From: Daphnia carinata
Taxonomy: Eukaryota > Arthropoda > Branchiopoda > Diplostraca > Daphniidae
NCBI RefSeq assembly: GCF_022539665.2
Contig: NC_081336.1
Location: 434,001 to 498,000 of the forward strand
Reading direction: 5' to 3'
DNA: 64,000 nt
The notes beneath the pieces were generated by a model. That model made no database searches. It was not told where the DNA came from and saw nothing but the letters and a program-made list of their open reading frames with translations. Below are positions 13,105-25,700 of the stretch, in pieces. Position 1 is the first letter of the stretch. Each line of letters starts with the position of its first letter. The position numbers and the translations under genes were made by a program.

Positions 13105-13211
13105 ATTCGAAAACTTTTGTTTTCCTACTCTTGGATTGTTGGCCGACACGTCCTATTTCCGTTTGCTTGACTTTTTCCTTAACCCATCCATCATCAACCT
13201 ACCAATACGAG
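13105..13211 (+). other. Candidate orphan exon B (unrecognised)
   Basis: A 107-bp open segment bounded by a TCATCAG acceptor and a G|GTATAC donor. Joined to exon A it restores a Gly codon and reads FENFCFPTLGLLADTSYFR and onward to NLPIR. The composition is that of a folded protein and not low complexity. The next junction would need a very short (about 40 bp) intron, so the model stops here. Family unknown. Confidence 0.3.
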
Positions 13212-16200
13212 GTATACATTCACGAACAGTGTATGTCATCGTTGCCAGCAGTTTCATCATTGAAAATGTTTCAGAAAGTTGAGGTAAATAAGTCCACAGA
13301 AAAGATTCGAGAAAAGTTTCCTACTCAACTGTCTAATTAGATCGACTTTCGTGTTTCGTTTGGTACTAGTGCCACACGTCTGCTAACACACCCACAGCCA
13401 AAACCTGGGAATTGAATGGATCTTTCATCTTGTCTTTCATGAACGTTTTCATTACCTGAACTTCATCGCATTAAGTTCAAAAAGGAGAAGCTCTTTTGAT
13501 AATTACAGCCTCGATAAATCACTTAGGCAAATCATTCAAGTACATGCCACACTTTGCCTGTTCAGCCTATGAGAAATGATAGGAAGCAGACGAAATTTCG
13601 TTAAGGAGAGTAGGTCATTATTAGACGAAACCACACGACGCCACACGAGAAATGCTTTCATTAAATGCAAAGAAGATGCATTAAAAATTCAAGAGAAAAG
13701 GATCAAACGAAAATGCAATTTTTCTTCAACGAGATTTAAAAACAGAACCGCGTCTTACAGCGACTGCGCGGGACGCCTACGTTACCGATCTCAGTCACTG
13801 TGGGGCACTGCTGTAGACCAGAGGGCGAATGTCGACCTACCCCAGTTGTTCCCGCCAGAGAACACATGTGGGTCTAGTGCAAAAGGGGTGGCTCGATTCG
13901 ATCAGTCGCTCGTTAGCTGTCGTTTCGTGAACGTTGCGTCATTTGAGTCCGGCACTATTCACGCTTTTACATGTCCATGAACAAGTTAAAGATTTTTGGT
14001 TCCTTCTTTTGCCAACAAGTCGGAATTTCATAAACTGAGAGACAAAGTGCCACGTCATCAACGTCGACTGGTCGTCGTCTTGTCTGTGGTGACATTCAAC
14101 CGGTGATTTGTGTGATCATGTGGTTTCGATCTGTTGGCAAGAAATTCATTTTATTTTCGATTTCAGGTTGAAATCAACAAATTTCCATTGTTAAAAAGTG
14201 TATCTCTTCCACGGGAAAATTGCAATTTGAAGTCGTCCGAAGTTTTCGTCCTTGGTTATGAAGTCCAGCTTTCAGGTAAAAATTTCCTTCATTTTTTACA
14301 TGAAGCATTATTTTATTGTTATGTTTGTTGGCCTATTTCATTTCAAATTCTGATTAGGATATCGATCTAGTCTACCCTTTTCTTAAACCGATTCCATCTA
14401 TTGGCGCCATTTCTCATAACTAAGGTGGTGATGGCGGTTGTCGTTAAGCAAATTAAAAAATTATATATAGTACTAATTTATATCTTAAATGCTATCTCGT
14501 TTACCGATGCATAGGGTAGTAGACGAAAACGTGGAGACTCCATTTCATTTTCTTCATAGTGACCAATTACCTTAGCAAACGTAAATGCTAAATGTTGTAG
14601 TAGATTCGTGTTGGGTAGTCGTGCCTTTGTTCGACATTTTATCCTTTTTAACATCATTAGTCAAATAACGGCCCAACTCGATCGTAGTTCAAAGCCCTAC
14701 CTACCCAACCCTTTTCATTGCACTGGCTGTTTAAGGCGTAGTCATACTCGCAAATGGAACAACAGTGACTTTTGATGTACTAAATGTCCTAGCCACGTTT
14801 CTATGGCCAGTAGGTAATAGGGAGTTCAACTAGCCTGCCCAATAGAATTTGAAGCAAAACCCATTAGACGTGAGACTTGCAACGAGGAATGATGTCCTTT
14901 TCTTTTTCCCCCTCATTCCCCAATGTGAACTTTGATAGCCAGTCTGCGTTGTATTTAATTATTGCGATGGAGTCACTGTCTTTTGTTTTACCTTTTGTCA
15001 CCATTTGCTGCCTCTTAATCTTTTTCAGCCGGATCACGAACTTTCTGTAACGATGTACGTGATGCTCTCCTAAAACGATAAAGAGCGTTGAGTATATTCA
15101 TGACGGCGAAAACGGGAACAACGAGAATTTACGGCGAAACAAAAGGAAGGATAGAAATCGAATAGACTCTCTAGTGAATGTCCACCATCTCCAGGCTGAG
15201 TCCCTCACAATCCACCAACAATTCAAGCCATCCATTAGGTCTGTAACGGAGAAATGTATGCGTAGACATAGATATAACTATGGTGATCTCTATTATGATT
15301 TTTGTTTTTCTAAGGAGCGTGAAAGGCCATCGAAGACAAGTGAGATTGTGAACGTATCCCGTAGTTTCCTGATTGGTAGCCGTCGACGCCGTATGATTAA
15401 CCAGTGAGTTACGTAAATCTAAACTAGAATTTGATCAGATAACAAGTAAGGCCAGCATGACATTCGCAACATGCAATGCAGACTTGTGGAATATGGGCAC
15501 GTCTGACCAAAGGTTCGAGGTTTGTTTGCGTTATCAGGATGAACGGATGCCACTTCTCGCGGCTTAAATCGATCGCCTTGCTTATCCGACTGTTACGGGA
15601 CTGACTCCATGCAAAACAGAGACATCAGACAGAGCCTTTGTTTAAACGCACGCCACTGGTGTGGTATCTTTGACGTTCATTACTGGGGAATTAGCCAGGC
15701 CGCCAAGTGGTAAATACTGCTCTTTGATTAACTTACTGATGCATTTTAATCCAACCATTTGGACAGCCGGATGAACGTTAATTATTCAACAATGTGGGGA
15801 GCTCAGAACTTGGCCGGAGATTCGGAATTTGCTCCTTGTGGTGCACAAGTTCGGTGTCGGATAGAAGTGGCGGATCCATCGAGCCGAACCGACGGATTGA
15901 ATCAGGGATCAGGAATCAGGGATGCCCCGAAGGCATTACCAGATTAGGCCCCGTGTTATTTTGCGAAAGGAAAGCTTTCTTCAAAGGTCGCTAGTTCATT
16001 TACATTCTATTGGCCGCTAATCTGTTCAGAGGGTAGTACCATCAACCCCAATCCTTCGCTGATGTGTGGAATTCGACTCGAATGCGTCAATCCCCTGAAT
16101 CAGCAAAGTGGGTCATACTTTGAATGATCCGTTTTCCGGGTGTAGCTATTAGACCGACACGGAGCGAGGCCAACGAGTTTCATTAATTGCTTTTGAATTT

Positions 16201-16790
16201 CAGTAAATGTAGTTGAGCCATGTTTTCACATTAGTGGAACGAGATATCTTATCTGCAATCCGAGTATGTGAGGCTTTTAGCGTGTCGGCCATATCGAGCC
16301 GACCAGTACAAAAGAAGAAATTCAATTAGAGTGCAGCGCGTTGGAAGAACTAGACTGGGCAGCTGGGCTCGTTCCGTAGGGACAGACATTTCGTCCAATA
16401 CTTAGGGATATTTATTTGTAAGTAAATGTATGGAACTTGCGTAGCCTAGCGTACAAGTATAGCGTTGTCGCCTAGAAGGGCGATGCTAAAGTGCTGAGTT
16501 TGTTTGCACATTTGCAGCGTCATAGACTGAAAGTCTAGGAATTAAGTTCACACATTCGGTATGTTCATGTGTAGCACACCCATACTAGCAATATTAGATT
16601 CAATTTTCTTGGCCTAATTCTTTATTTTAAAAACAGGATCTAATGGGAGTGTGATGCTATTGAGGCGATCCGTTTGCTGCTAAACCCGATCAGCCCCGAT
16701 CAGTTGGACCCGACTTGCGTTCGTTGGACATTACCCGTCACCTCCAGCGAATTCAGTGGAGCGACGAAAAGAAAAAATCCGTTCTGATCG
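13212..16790. other. Non-coding stretch upstream of the Sidestep gene
   Basis: No recognised gene. A possible exon at about 14,168-14,276 (acceptor TTTCAG, donor CAG|GTAAAA) is open but unidentified. The last several hundred bases must include the promoter or 5' UTR of the Sidestep gene, unless further 5' exons exist. Confidence 0.4.
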
Positions 16791-19700
16791 ATGATGGATC
16801 ATCATGGAACAGCTAGACGGCCGAAGATGATCCTGGTGCTGGTGACAACGGCCCACCTCTTTGTGGTTTCGCTCGTCACGGTCGAGTCTGCGACGGCGGC
16901 CCTGCTGCCCATTCCAGCAGAAGTTTCTTCGCGGGCGACAGACAAGATGCTGGTCAATACCATCGACACCTCAGAAGATGAATGTAAGTCCCATCCGCTT
17001 ATTCTTCTTTTGTTACATTCACTCGCCATCCGGCAGCGTGATTCTGTCATGACGGGATCGTTGGGGACGTAGGAGCGACGTGAAATGCGTCCATTTCCAC
17101 CTGACTCGGTCAGTTGAATCAGTTGCTCTCTCTGTTGGATTCTCTCTTTAGAAGATGATCCAGCAGCGCAGATATGAGACTTGGTGCAGATGTGTTCGCA
17201 TGGCCTTTCCGTGCAACTTCCGACTTCGCTTTTGAGCAGGTCAATTCCAGGCGTTTGTGCCGAGCAGGTCCCTTTAATTTGATTAGCTGATTCTATGACG
17301 TTGTTGCCAGATGGGCATCACACACTTGAGATGTCCAACTGCTCAATTCATTTACCCGACTCCTTTCACGTTTTGTACGATCGTGAGTGGCACGAATGCG
17401 AAGGATTGATCCAGGCTGTCCCATTTCATCTTCGTCCTACTTCTCCAAAATAGGCTCCTTTTATTTTGCAAAAAAAATTATGCTCCTGAAAGTAGATTAG
17501 TGATGTGTCGGTAGCAGGTGGATCGAACGAATGCGTCGAATATTCCGAATGAAATCGATAATGCGCAACAGCGTCGGTTGGTGTCGGTTTTTGGGGTAGA
17601 TCTGTGGGAAGACAAGCAGAACATTGAAAGGTTAATCATTCCGTAGCTGCATCGGTAGTTGAAAAACGCCCATTTGTGCCAAATCTTGAAATCGACGCGA
17701 TGCTTTATAAGTATGGCGTTTATGCCAGTCCGATTTTCATGCTAATCATTTTGCTCTAATGCATATAAGCTCGTATTTCTGTAAAAATTCTTTCGTATCA
17801 TTCATAGCCAATTGCAATTCTCAGAAGTTGTTTGACAGATCGTGGAAAGAAGTTGTTCAGTGATACTCGCGTTCCGTGGCATATCAGCATGTAGATGTTC
17901 CAAAAACGTAAGGAATTTGTTTGTGCCATTCGATTCCTGTCCGCTTTATAAAAACATAGTTTGTTTGCTTGTTTCTACAAACAATGTTGGTTTTGGAGGT
18001 GCTTCAACTGGCACGGCTTATCGATTGCAAATAGTAGCATAACATTCGCTCAGGATCACATTTTCGAAAATTCATTGGGTTTATTTTACGCGTGTCAACG
18101 TCGTACAACGAGCGTACGTGGCGAGTTAAAACTTTTATATTCACCTGCTGATTTATTGATTTTCCAATAGTCTTGAGGCCTTGGCATTGCCGTGTTTGCG
18201 CAATCCGCAAACAGATGAAGTATTTCCTAATGAACAATGGCCCGTGCAGTCAAGACAGGATTATTTTTGGGCGATCGATAAAAGAAGCTTCTTAGATTGC
18301 GTGACATTTTCACGTGAATGGTGGCCAATCACGGTGGGGAAAAGGCGAGAAACAATTTGCTTGCTAACCGTAGTTGTTAGCGTAGACATCGACCGACTCG
18401 CGTTAATGAGAGGCGTGCAGAGGAATGGATTGAAAGCGAACAAAGAACATGAAAGGGGGGGGGGGGAGTAGGGCAATGAAGGGACAAGTATCACGAGTCG
18501 TCGAGTTCGTGATACCTGATTTCCTGTTTCGAACTTTGTGGGTGTGCGTAACAACGTGTCATTGATTTTTGCCATTGTTTAAACAACGTTGTTTATCTTG
18601 TGCGTTGGTTGACTTGGAGAAGAACCAATTCGCCTTTATCTAACTGTTTCAGCACACGTTGAACATGGAAAGGCAACAAAGTAGAGAGCTGCGTCCTTTT
18701 GCTGTTTGTGCGTGTTGTATTCGACCCAATCAATTTCATGTACATAGTAGAAGAATAGCACAGATTGTTGGGATGGTTGTTTTGTATCACATCCAAACGA
18801 TGTAGGAAAAAGATGAACGTTGAAGATTGAAATTTGATCGCGTTTCGATTGCGTAGGACTCTATGAATTTTTATATCAAATTGAATTGTGTATTGTAGAA
18901 TCGCCCTTTCCATCTCGACGTCTTCCCTATTTATTGATGCGTTCGACATCTGTTGTTGTTGCGTTGTTATAACAGAGAAATATGGTTTCCATGGTGTCTT
19001 CCAAGTGCAGGACAGAAACGATGAAACCTGTTCCTTTTTCCTTGATGCTCTCGATCGCCAGCAGAGAGTTTATGTCGTCCGTCACGCGACACATTGATAT
19101 AAGGGAAGCCGTTACGATCTCGATAGAACGTTTCCTACTGCAATAGCGGCGGTTGTTTCAGCAACAAATATTTCATGTTTCCTGCTCGATGTCCCGATAA
19201 AAATAGAATAGATACTCTCTTCGTCGTTCAGTTGAGGATAAATCAGCGTATAACGTAAGCCATTTTCCTTGTACGACTTGTTTTTGTAGCTGCATCAACG
19301 AACTTAACAGGATGTTTGGTACATTTGCATTTTCAAATGAAATTCTTAATTTTTCAATGGTGTGATTCTACGTAATTGATTGCGAATGTCTTTCTGTCCA
19401 AATTTCATGCGTTTTCCGGTAGAAATTACTCCTCGTTCAGTTCATTTTTCAAACAACGAAATGAAAGTTTTGACGGCTAAAGATGAATCAGTTCAGCAAA
19501 ACGAATTCGGTTGTCCAAAGAGTGATAGCATTTTATAAATTTTGAATAACCGATGAATCGAACTTTCACAAACGATTTGATCCTTCAAGTCAGTCAATGA
19601 ATTTATTGCGAGAAAAATCGATTTTCTATCTCGTGATGAATGAAGCCGTATCCTTTTCTGACCGCACCCATCGTTAATCATTTGGATCTTTGCTCAAACT

Positions 19701-22700
19701 CTTTCGACATTTATTCATCGTCATGATGCCATGTCGATATTCAAACCAATTTTCCATTTTCCATTCCAACAGCGATAAAACTGGAAAAAGTCTCGGTGCT
19801 GAGCGGGAGGACGGCCGAACTTCCGTGCGACATTACTCCGCCGCCGCTCGATTCCCTCTATCTCGTCTTGTGGTACAAGAACGATTCCGATTTCCCCATT
19901 TACAAGTAAGTTTTTGGGCTTATTATTTGCCATTACGATAGGATAATGCCTTTCGAAGGCATCATCCCAACATGTTCCGTATGAAGTATTTTAGACTTGA
20001 ATTGCAGATAAGCCAAACGAATTCCACTTTGGAAAGTTCGATAGAAGCGCATAGCCGTCATCATTTTTGACATGGCTGTTGGTAAACTGGCCACTTCGTT
20101 TGCGCATGCCATTTTCTATTTACGCATCGAGTTGTAGAGAGAAACGAATGAAGAAATGCACCAATTGTTTGTGTGCCTGGTCTAATATGAAGTGCCAAAT
20201 CAAACATGAACAAATGGAATGACATGTCTAGACTCAGTTTTCGACGTGATGACAAAGTTAAATTGATGCGAAATTGGGTGTAATGTGCAGATACGATGCC
20301 CGTCGTTCGAGGGAGAGTTACCGCCAACAACAGACGCAGCACGACAGTCAAATGCTTCTGCTACAACAACAGCAAGAACAAGGCCAATACACGCCGACCT
20401 CAACAGCGACTCGAGTTCACTTCCAATTCGACAGCCATCCGGCCCTTTTGTTGTTGAGCAACGTCGTCGATCAGGACGAGGGCGTCTATCGATGTCGGGT
20501 CGATTTCGGACGGTCGCCCACTCGCAACGTCCTCGTTCAGCTCACCGTCGTCGGTATTTGCATCGTCGTTTGTTTCTCTATTTGCATCTGGGTAGGCGAT
20601 TTTCAACTTTGTTCAAACCAATCGATAAACAAACGTGTGGATGTGTTGACGTTTCCGTCGTTAAGTTAATGCACCAGACGAGTAAGAATGTATTTCACAG
20701 CCATTTAATTGGAAGTTATGGCCACCAACTGAAATCAAGAAATGTAACACTAAGGAATAATGAGAGAGAAGGATCAGTCTTGTCATCGATAGTTTATGGG
20801 ACAACCATAGCACCAACTAATTGAAATCGTATAGCAAATCAAAACTGATGTAACATTGGAAGAAAATCAATAATTCTTAAAACATTCCCGAATTGCAGTT
20901 CCACCTGGGAAGATTCGAATCATCGAGGACAATCGTCAAGTCTCGTCGGTCATTGGCCCTTACGACGAAGGGGCGCAACTTTCGCTCAATTGCATCGTCA
21001 CTGGAGGTAAATGATGTGGACATTCATCTGCACATAGTCGACGTTTGTGTTCCATTTGCCTTCAATTCTTGCCTTGATTGCATCCACTGGTCGTTTGTTG
21101 ATGTCCCCCGTCACATGAAACAGCCAAACGACAATCAACGGGTTCATTATTGTCTTCTTCTTGCTCCCATCCATCTCGATGATTTGTGTCTGATTCTTGG
21201 TTTCATGCGAAGCTGATGGATCTCATTCTCCCCCTTTTTTTTTCTTCCCTCTGTTCTTTTTATGTGAATCTTCTCGAACGAAAAGGTCGACCCCGTCCAG
21301 AAGTGAGTTGGTGGTTGGACAACAAATTAGTGGACCACACGTTCATCAGCCCATCGGAGAATGTGGTGCAAAATGTTCTGGTCATCCCGCAACTTCAACG
21401 TCACCACCTGCACGCCATTTTACGTTGCCAGGCGTCCAACTATTTTGGTGCGCACAACAAGACGTCGACGCCCCATCTTGGCCTCAATTCCTACGGACAT
21501 CACAATCGACAACAACAAAACACGATCGTCTCCAGTGTTCAACTTGATCTCAATCGTAAGTCATTCATTTTTCTTCTCCCATTTCCAACTTCCAATACCA
21601 AAGCGTTGATTTTTCATTCTTATGTTTTGCGATAAGTGACATCAGATAGCGCATTATCGATCGCTGGCTAAGAATAGGGTTCAACCTTTGTTTCCATTGC
21701 GTAGATGTTGTCCATTGGCTGTTGCGTCAGTGAATGGCACTTAATGATCATTTGATTTCGATACGCGCTGGTCGTGGGTCTGCGCCCGAATTTGCAAATC
21801 AAATGCTTCAACGTTTATGAAAGCCGTTTGGTCTATCAATATTTCCTGGTATTTGCGATGATTTAGGAGGAAAACATAGCGAACAGTTGAACGATAGCGG
21901 ATGATGTACAAGCTAAAAGGTTGTGTGACGTAAACAAGGTCAATATCCACGGCCATTTCAGCGCCGGTGGGGTACGCGAATATCAAACATTTTTCTGGGA
22001 AGGGGGGGGGGGGCGGCCAAACGCGACACCAGCGGACAGAGTCTAGATATGCTAACAAGAGGGTTGGGCTTATAATATTCAGAGGATCGCGTGTGATATC
22101 CCTTCTCTGCCTTGCCTTTTATTATGTAAATAGAACCTCACGTGTAGTACAGTACAGGGCTTCGAGTTTAAGACGAAAGAGATCGACATTATACAAACCG
22201 AACGGCGATTGTTGCCACGGTGTATCGAAATGTATTTTTAAGCGAATAAAATCACCCACAAAAAAGTTGAAAAAAAAAAAAAAAAATAGACACGCAACCG
22301 TAGCTGTGGGGAGGAGGTTCGTGACAATAACATCCCCCCCCCCTCACAGACTATGGATATCAGTTTTATGCAAAATGGCAAACGAATATCTTTTTTTTGG
22401 CAAGAAAAAAGGAGTTGCATGAGGCACCACGTGAAATCCTCGACCATTGAACGCACACCCCATCCTATTGTGCCTCGCGCTAAGAAAAGGGAAAGATTTC
22501 ATCGTAGAAAGTTGCAACTGGCGTTTTATATTCCTGTCGCTGTGATATATCGGTGCCTGCATCGATAGCCTCCCCACCAGAAACACGTTTGGCAACACTC
22601 GACGTGTGTGAATAACCTACAAGTTTCTGCACATCCTAGTTACGATAAATATTCAATGCCTAATAGGCGGCAAAAAGAGATGGAAGGAGAGAATTGGGCC

Positions 22701-25700
22701 CTGCACAACCAAAAGTTAACCAAAGCAAACCAAATCTATTGTCTTTTTCTGCATTCGTTCATATTTTTCCTTGGGGAATGCGCATCTTTCTGTTTCGTCG
22801 AGTCGGCCAACAACGTCAAAGAGAAACCGGTCAATTTGCATCGACATTGTCGATCTTTTTTGGTTATCCAGTTGGCTGCAGCAACGATTGAGTTTGCGTG
22901 GGAGGCATCTTCCCGTTCAATGTTTCATGTTCGATTGATTTGATTTCCGAAAACAGAATATTTGGCTTTTCTTCTGATTGGGTGGTGGTGAAATTTACAA
23001 TATCGAAAAACCGAGTGTTGCGCATCTTCGTAATATTTACGCAATTGGACGGCCGAGCGAAATGAGTGGATTGATTAAGTGATATCGGTCATGAGCGTGC
23101 AGCGTCCCACGTTGAAAAGCTGATGGATTTAAGTTGCGTGTCACGTATTATTGATAAATTCTTGAAATGTGGAGAGGTAGACAAACGGGATCGCCAGAGC
23201 AAAAAGCTGTTTGCTGATCTCTCCATGCTATTTTGTATTTTCACATTTTCACTTCGTGACAAGGCAATTTGGCGCGGTTATATGTTGAGCCGAGTACCAA
23301 CAATCCAGTCCAAAAATCGATTGAATTTGCTGAAATGGCACAATAGATAATTTGTATAAAGTCCAGCCAAGTGTGTGTCATTCAGTGTTGGGCAACGCCG
23401 ATTGAGAATAAGAAAAATGAAGAACAGGGAAAGTCATCGCTCACGCGGGATATCCTAGGATGTGATTTGCTGGTGGGTGGGTGGGTGGCAAAGTTTTGCA
23501 GTGTCCAGTGCAAGGAAACTTCCGGGAAAGAAAGTAAAGCCACACAAGGCCATTACGGATGCGGTGGGTCGTTCGGACGTGTTCAGTCCTCTGATGTGAA
23601 CTAATGATGATGAAAGACGAGAATAAAGAAAACTGATTAAACTGCTATTGGTCCATGCGTAGCGCCTCAGTTGTATTCAGCCCGTGCTAGAATACATAAA
23701 CTACCTTTTACTTTGAACATTTCAAAAGTGACTATAAAGACATCCGCTCATCGAACAGTTGTTAATCCATTTCTTTTATTGCGTTTTAGCAGCCCGTTCG
23801 GCACAAAGACTTTGGCTTTGTATAATCAAAATTGACTAACCTTATTTAACCTTGGTGTTATTTTGTTTGGTAGAATAGATGTTGATTTATGATAAAGTTG
23901 ACCTTATTTGCAGTGAAGCCGTTGTGGGTGACAATCAGCGGAACAGAGAAGCCGCTGTCTGCCGGCAAATGTTACACGATTGAATGTTCCACCGGGGGAT
24001 CACGTCCATCGGCCAGTATCCATTGGTACTTGCACTCGATCCAACAGCAACCCACCAGAGAACGGGTATCACTTTTTCCTACTCGTCTACATTTTTCATT
24101 TAAAGCGATTACAAACTTTATGCGAACAGTTACACACGACTGGGTGTAGGACGCCAAGTTTCCTTGTTTTTTAAACTGTCACGTTAAACGTTCATAAATT
24201 AGGGATGTGGGTCTGTACTATCCGCATGGTAGTAGATTGGATTAAAACTTGATCCACCGAGACTTAGGTTTATCAACTGAACCTAAGAAGAATGTAGTCG
24301 GCCATTTGATGTGTTTGCCTTTCTTCCCGCACCTTTTAGATCACGATGGACGGACGCAACACGACGAGCACGTTGAAACTGACCCCCACGGCCAAGGATC
24401 ACGATGCCGAATTGATCTGTTCGGCCGTCAATCCCGTGATGATTTCGACGGCTAGTCACAACAGCAGCGATGGCCATAATTTGAGCGACAGGACCTTGTC
24501 GTCGTCCATCGAGACCCGTCGCAAACTTGTCGTCCATTGTAAGAACGGCGTCCATTTTTTATTTTCTTCGTTTTCTTTTTCCTTCTTTCATTTTCTTTTT
24601 TTAGTTTCGACACGCTCTCGCCTCCTCCTTTTTTTTTTTTTTTTTTTTATATCTTTGTGCAAAGACACTCCTCGGGATGACGACGATGATGAGATTTTCA
24701 ATAATGGGATGGGACGGTGGCAGTCGCTACTGGCAATGCGGAGGCAAATCTTTTTCTTTTGGGGAATGGAAAAATCTGCTTCAAAAATGTGCCCTTTTTT
24801 CCCCTTTCATCAAAGAAAAAAAGGCGTGACACGCAAGGAGAGGGAACCACGTATCACTTCTCTAGCGTGTATGTCCTGTACGCAGTTCGTTGGTGAATCG
24901 TTTCGAAGATCAGAACGGACCCCACAAGGGACGATACGGCTGGGCGACAGAAGGGGTCAACGAGAAATTCCCGAAATTGGGGGAAAAGAAATAATCCGAG
25001 TCGGGATCTTATCGTAAGCCGCATTCCGCTATTGATAACGTATCCAAACAGTGACAAACAGCTCTTCAACGCAACGTGCTGCGTTGGGATTCTTTGAGAT
25101 TGATTCGTTCAGTCGATGATTCACAAAGGAAAATGAGCAGCTCAGTTGATGAGTCAAGTAAAAAGACATATCGATGTAGGTAAAGATGCAGAATGATCGC
25201 TTTTCTTTGTCCATGTGTAACACGTTGACCAGTTTCTGTGTACGAGATTGCAAGTATCGATCGGCCGGGGAAAGTGTCAGAAAAGAAAACGTGTGGGATG
25301 AGTGGGAGGAGGGAAAGAAGGTCTTGATCGAGTCTCGTCATTCGATTACGTGAAAAACATCAATGCGTTGGCACAGGCTGCGCTCAATTCGCCGTCTGCT
25401 CGTACGGAACGAAAGAGAATTTGAATGCAATGAACTTTGTTGCAGCGTGACGATACTTTTGTACAAACAAGACGGCCGTTTTAGAGGACGTGAACGATCG
25501 ATGAACATCAAGGAAAACAGGAGCCAAGAGCAGTTTTCAATTTTTTAGGAATAGTTTTTCTTTCAAGTTTTGTCTCTTTTCGAAACGTACGGTGACAACA
25601 GACTTAAAAGCGCAAACAAACAAAGAGAGCGAAGATGACAAAGATGGCAAAGGCGAAAAAGAACAAACAAACGGATTAGGGATCGAACAGCGGAAGTCGA

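Noticed and set aside
24346-25017. Long plus-strand frame continuing past Sidestep exon 7
   Set aside because: Exon 7 ends at a clear donor after 24,538. The rest is intron that happens to stay open, with poly-T and Ser/Phe runs.
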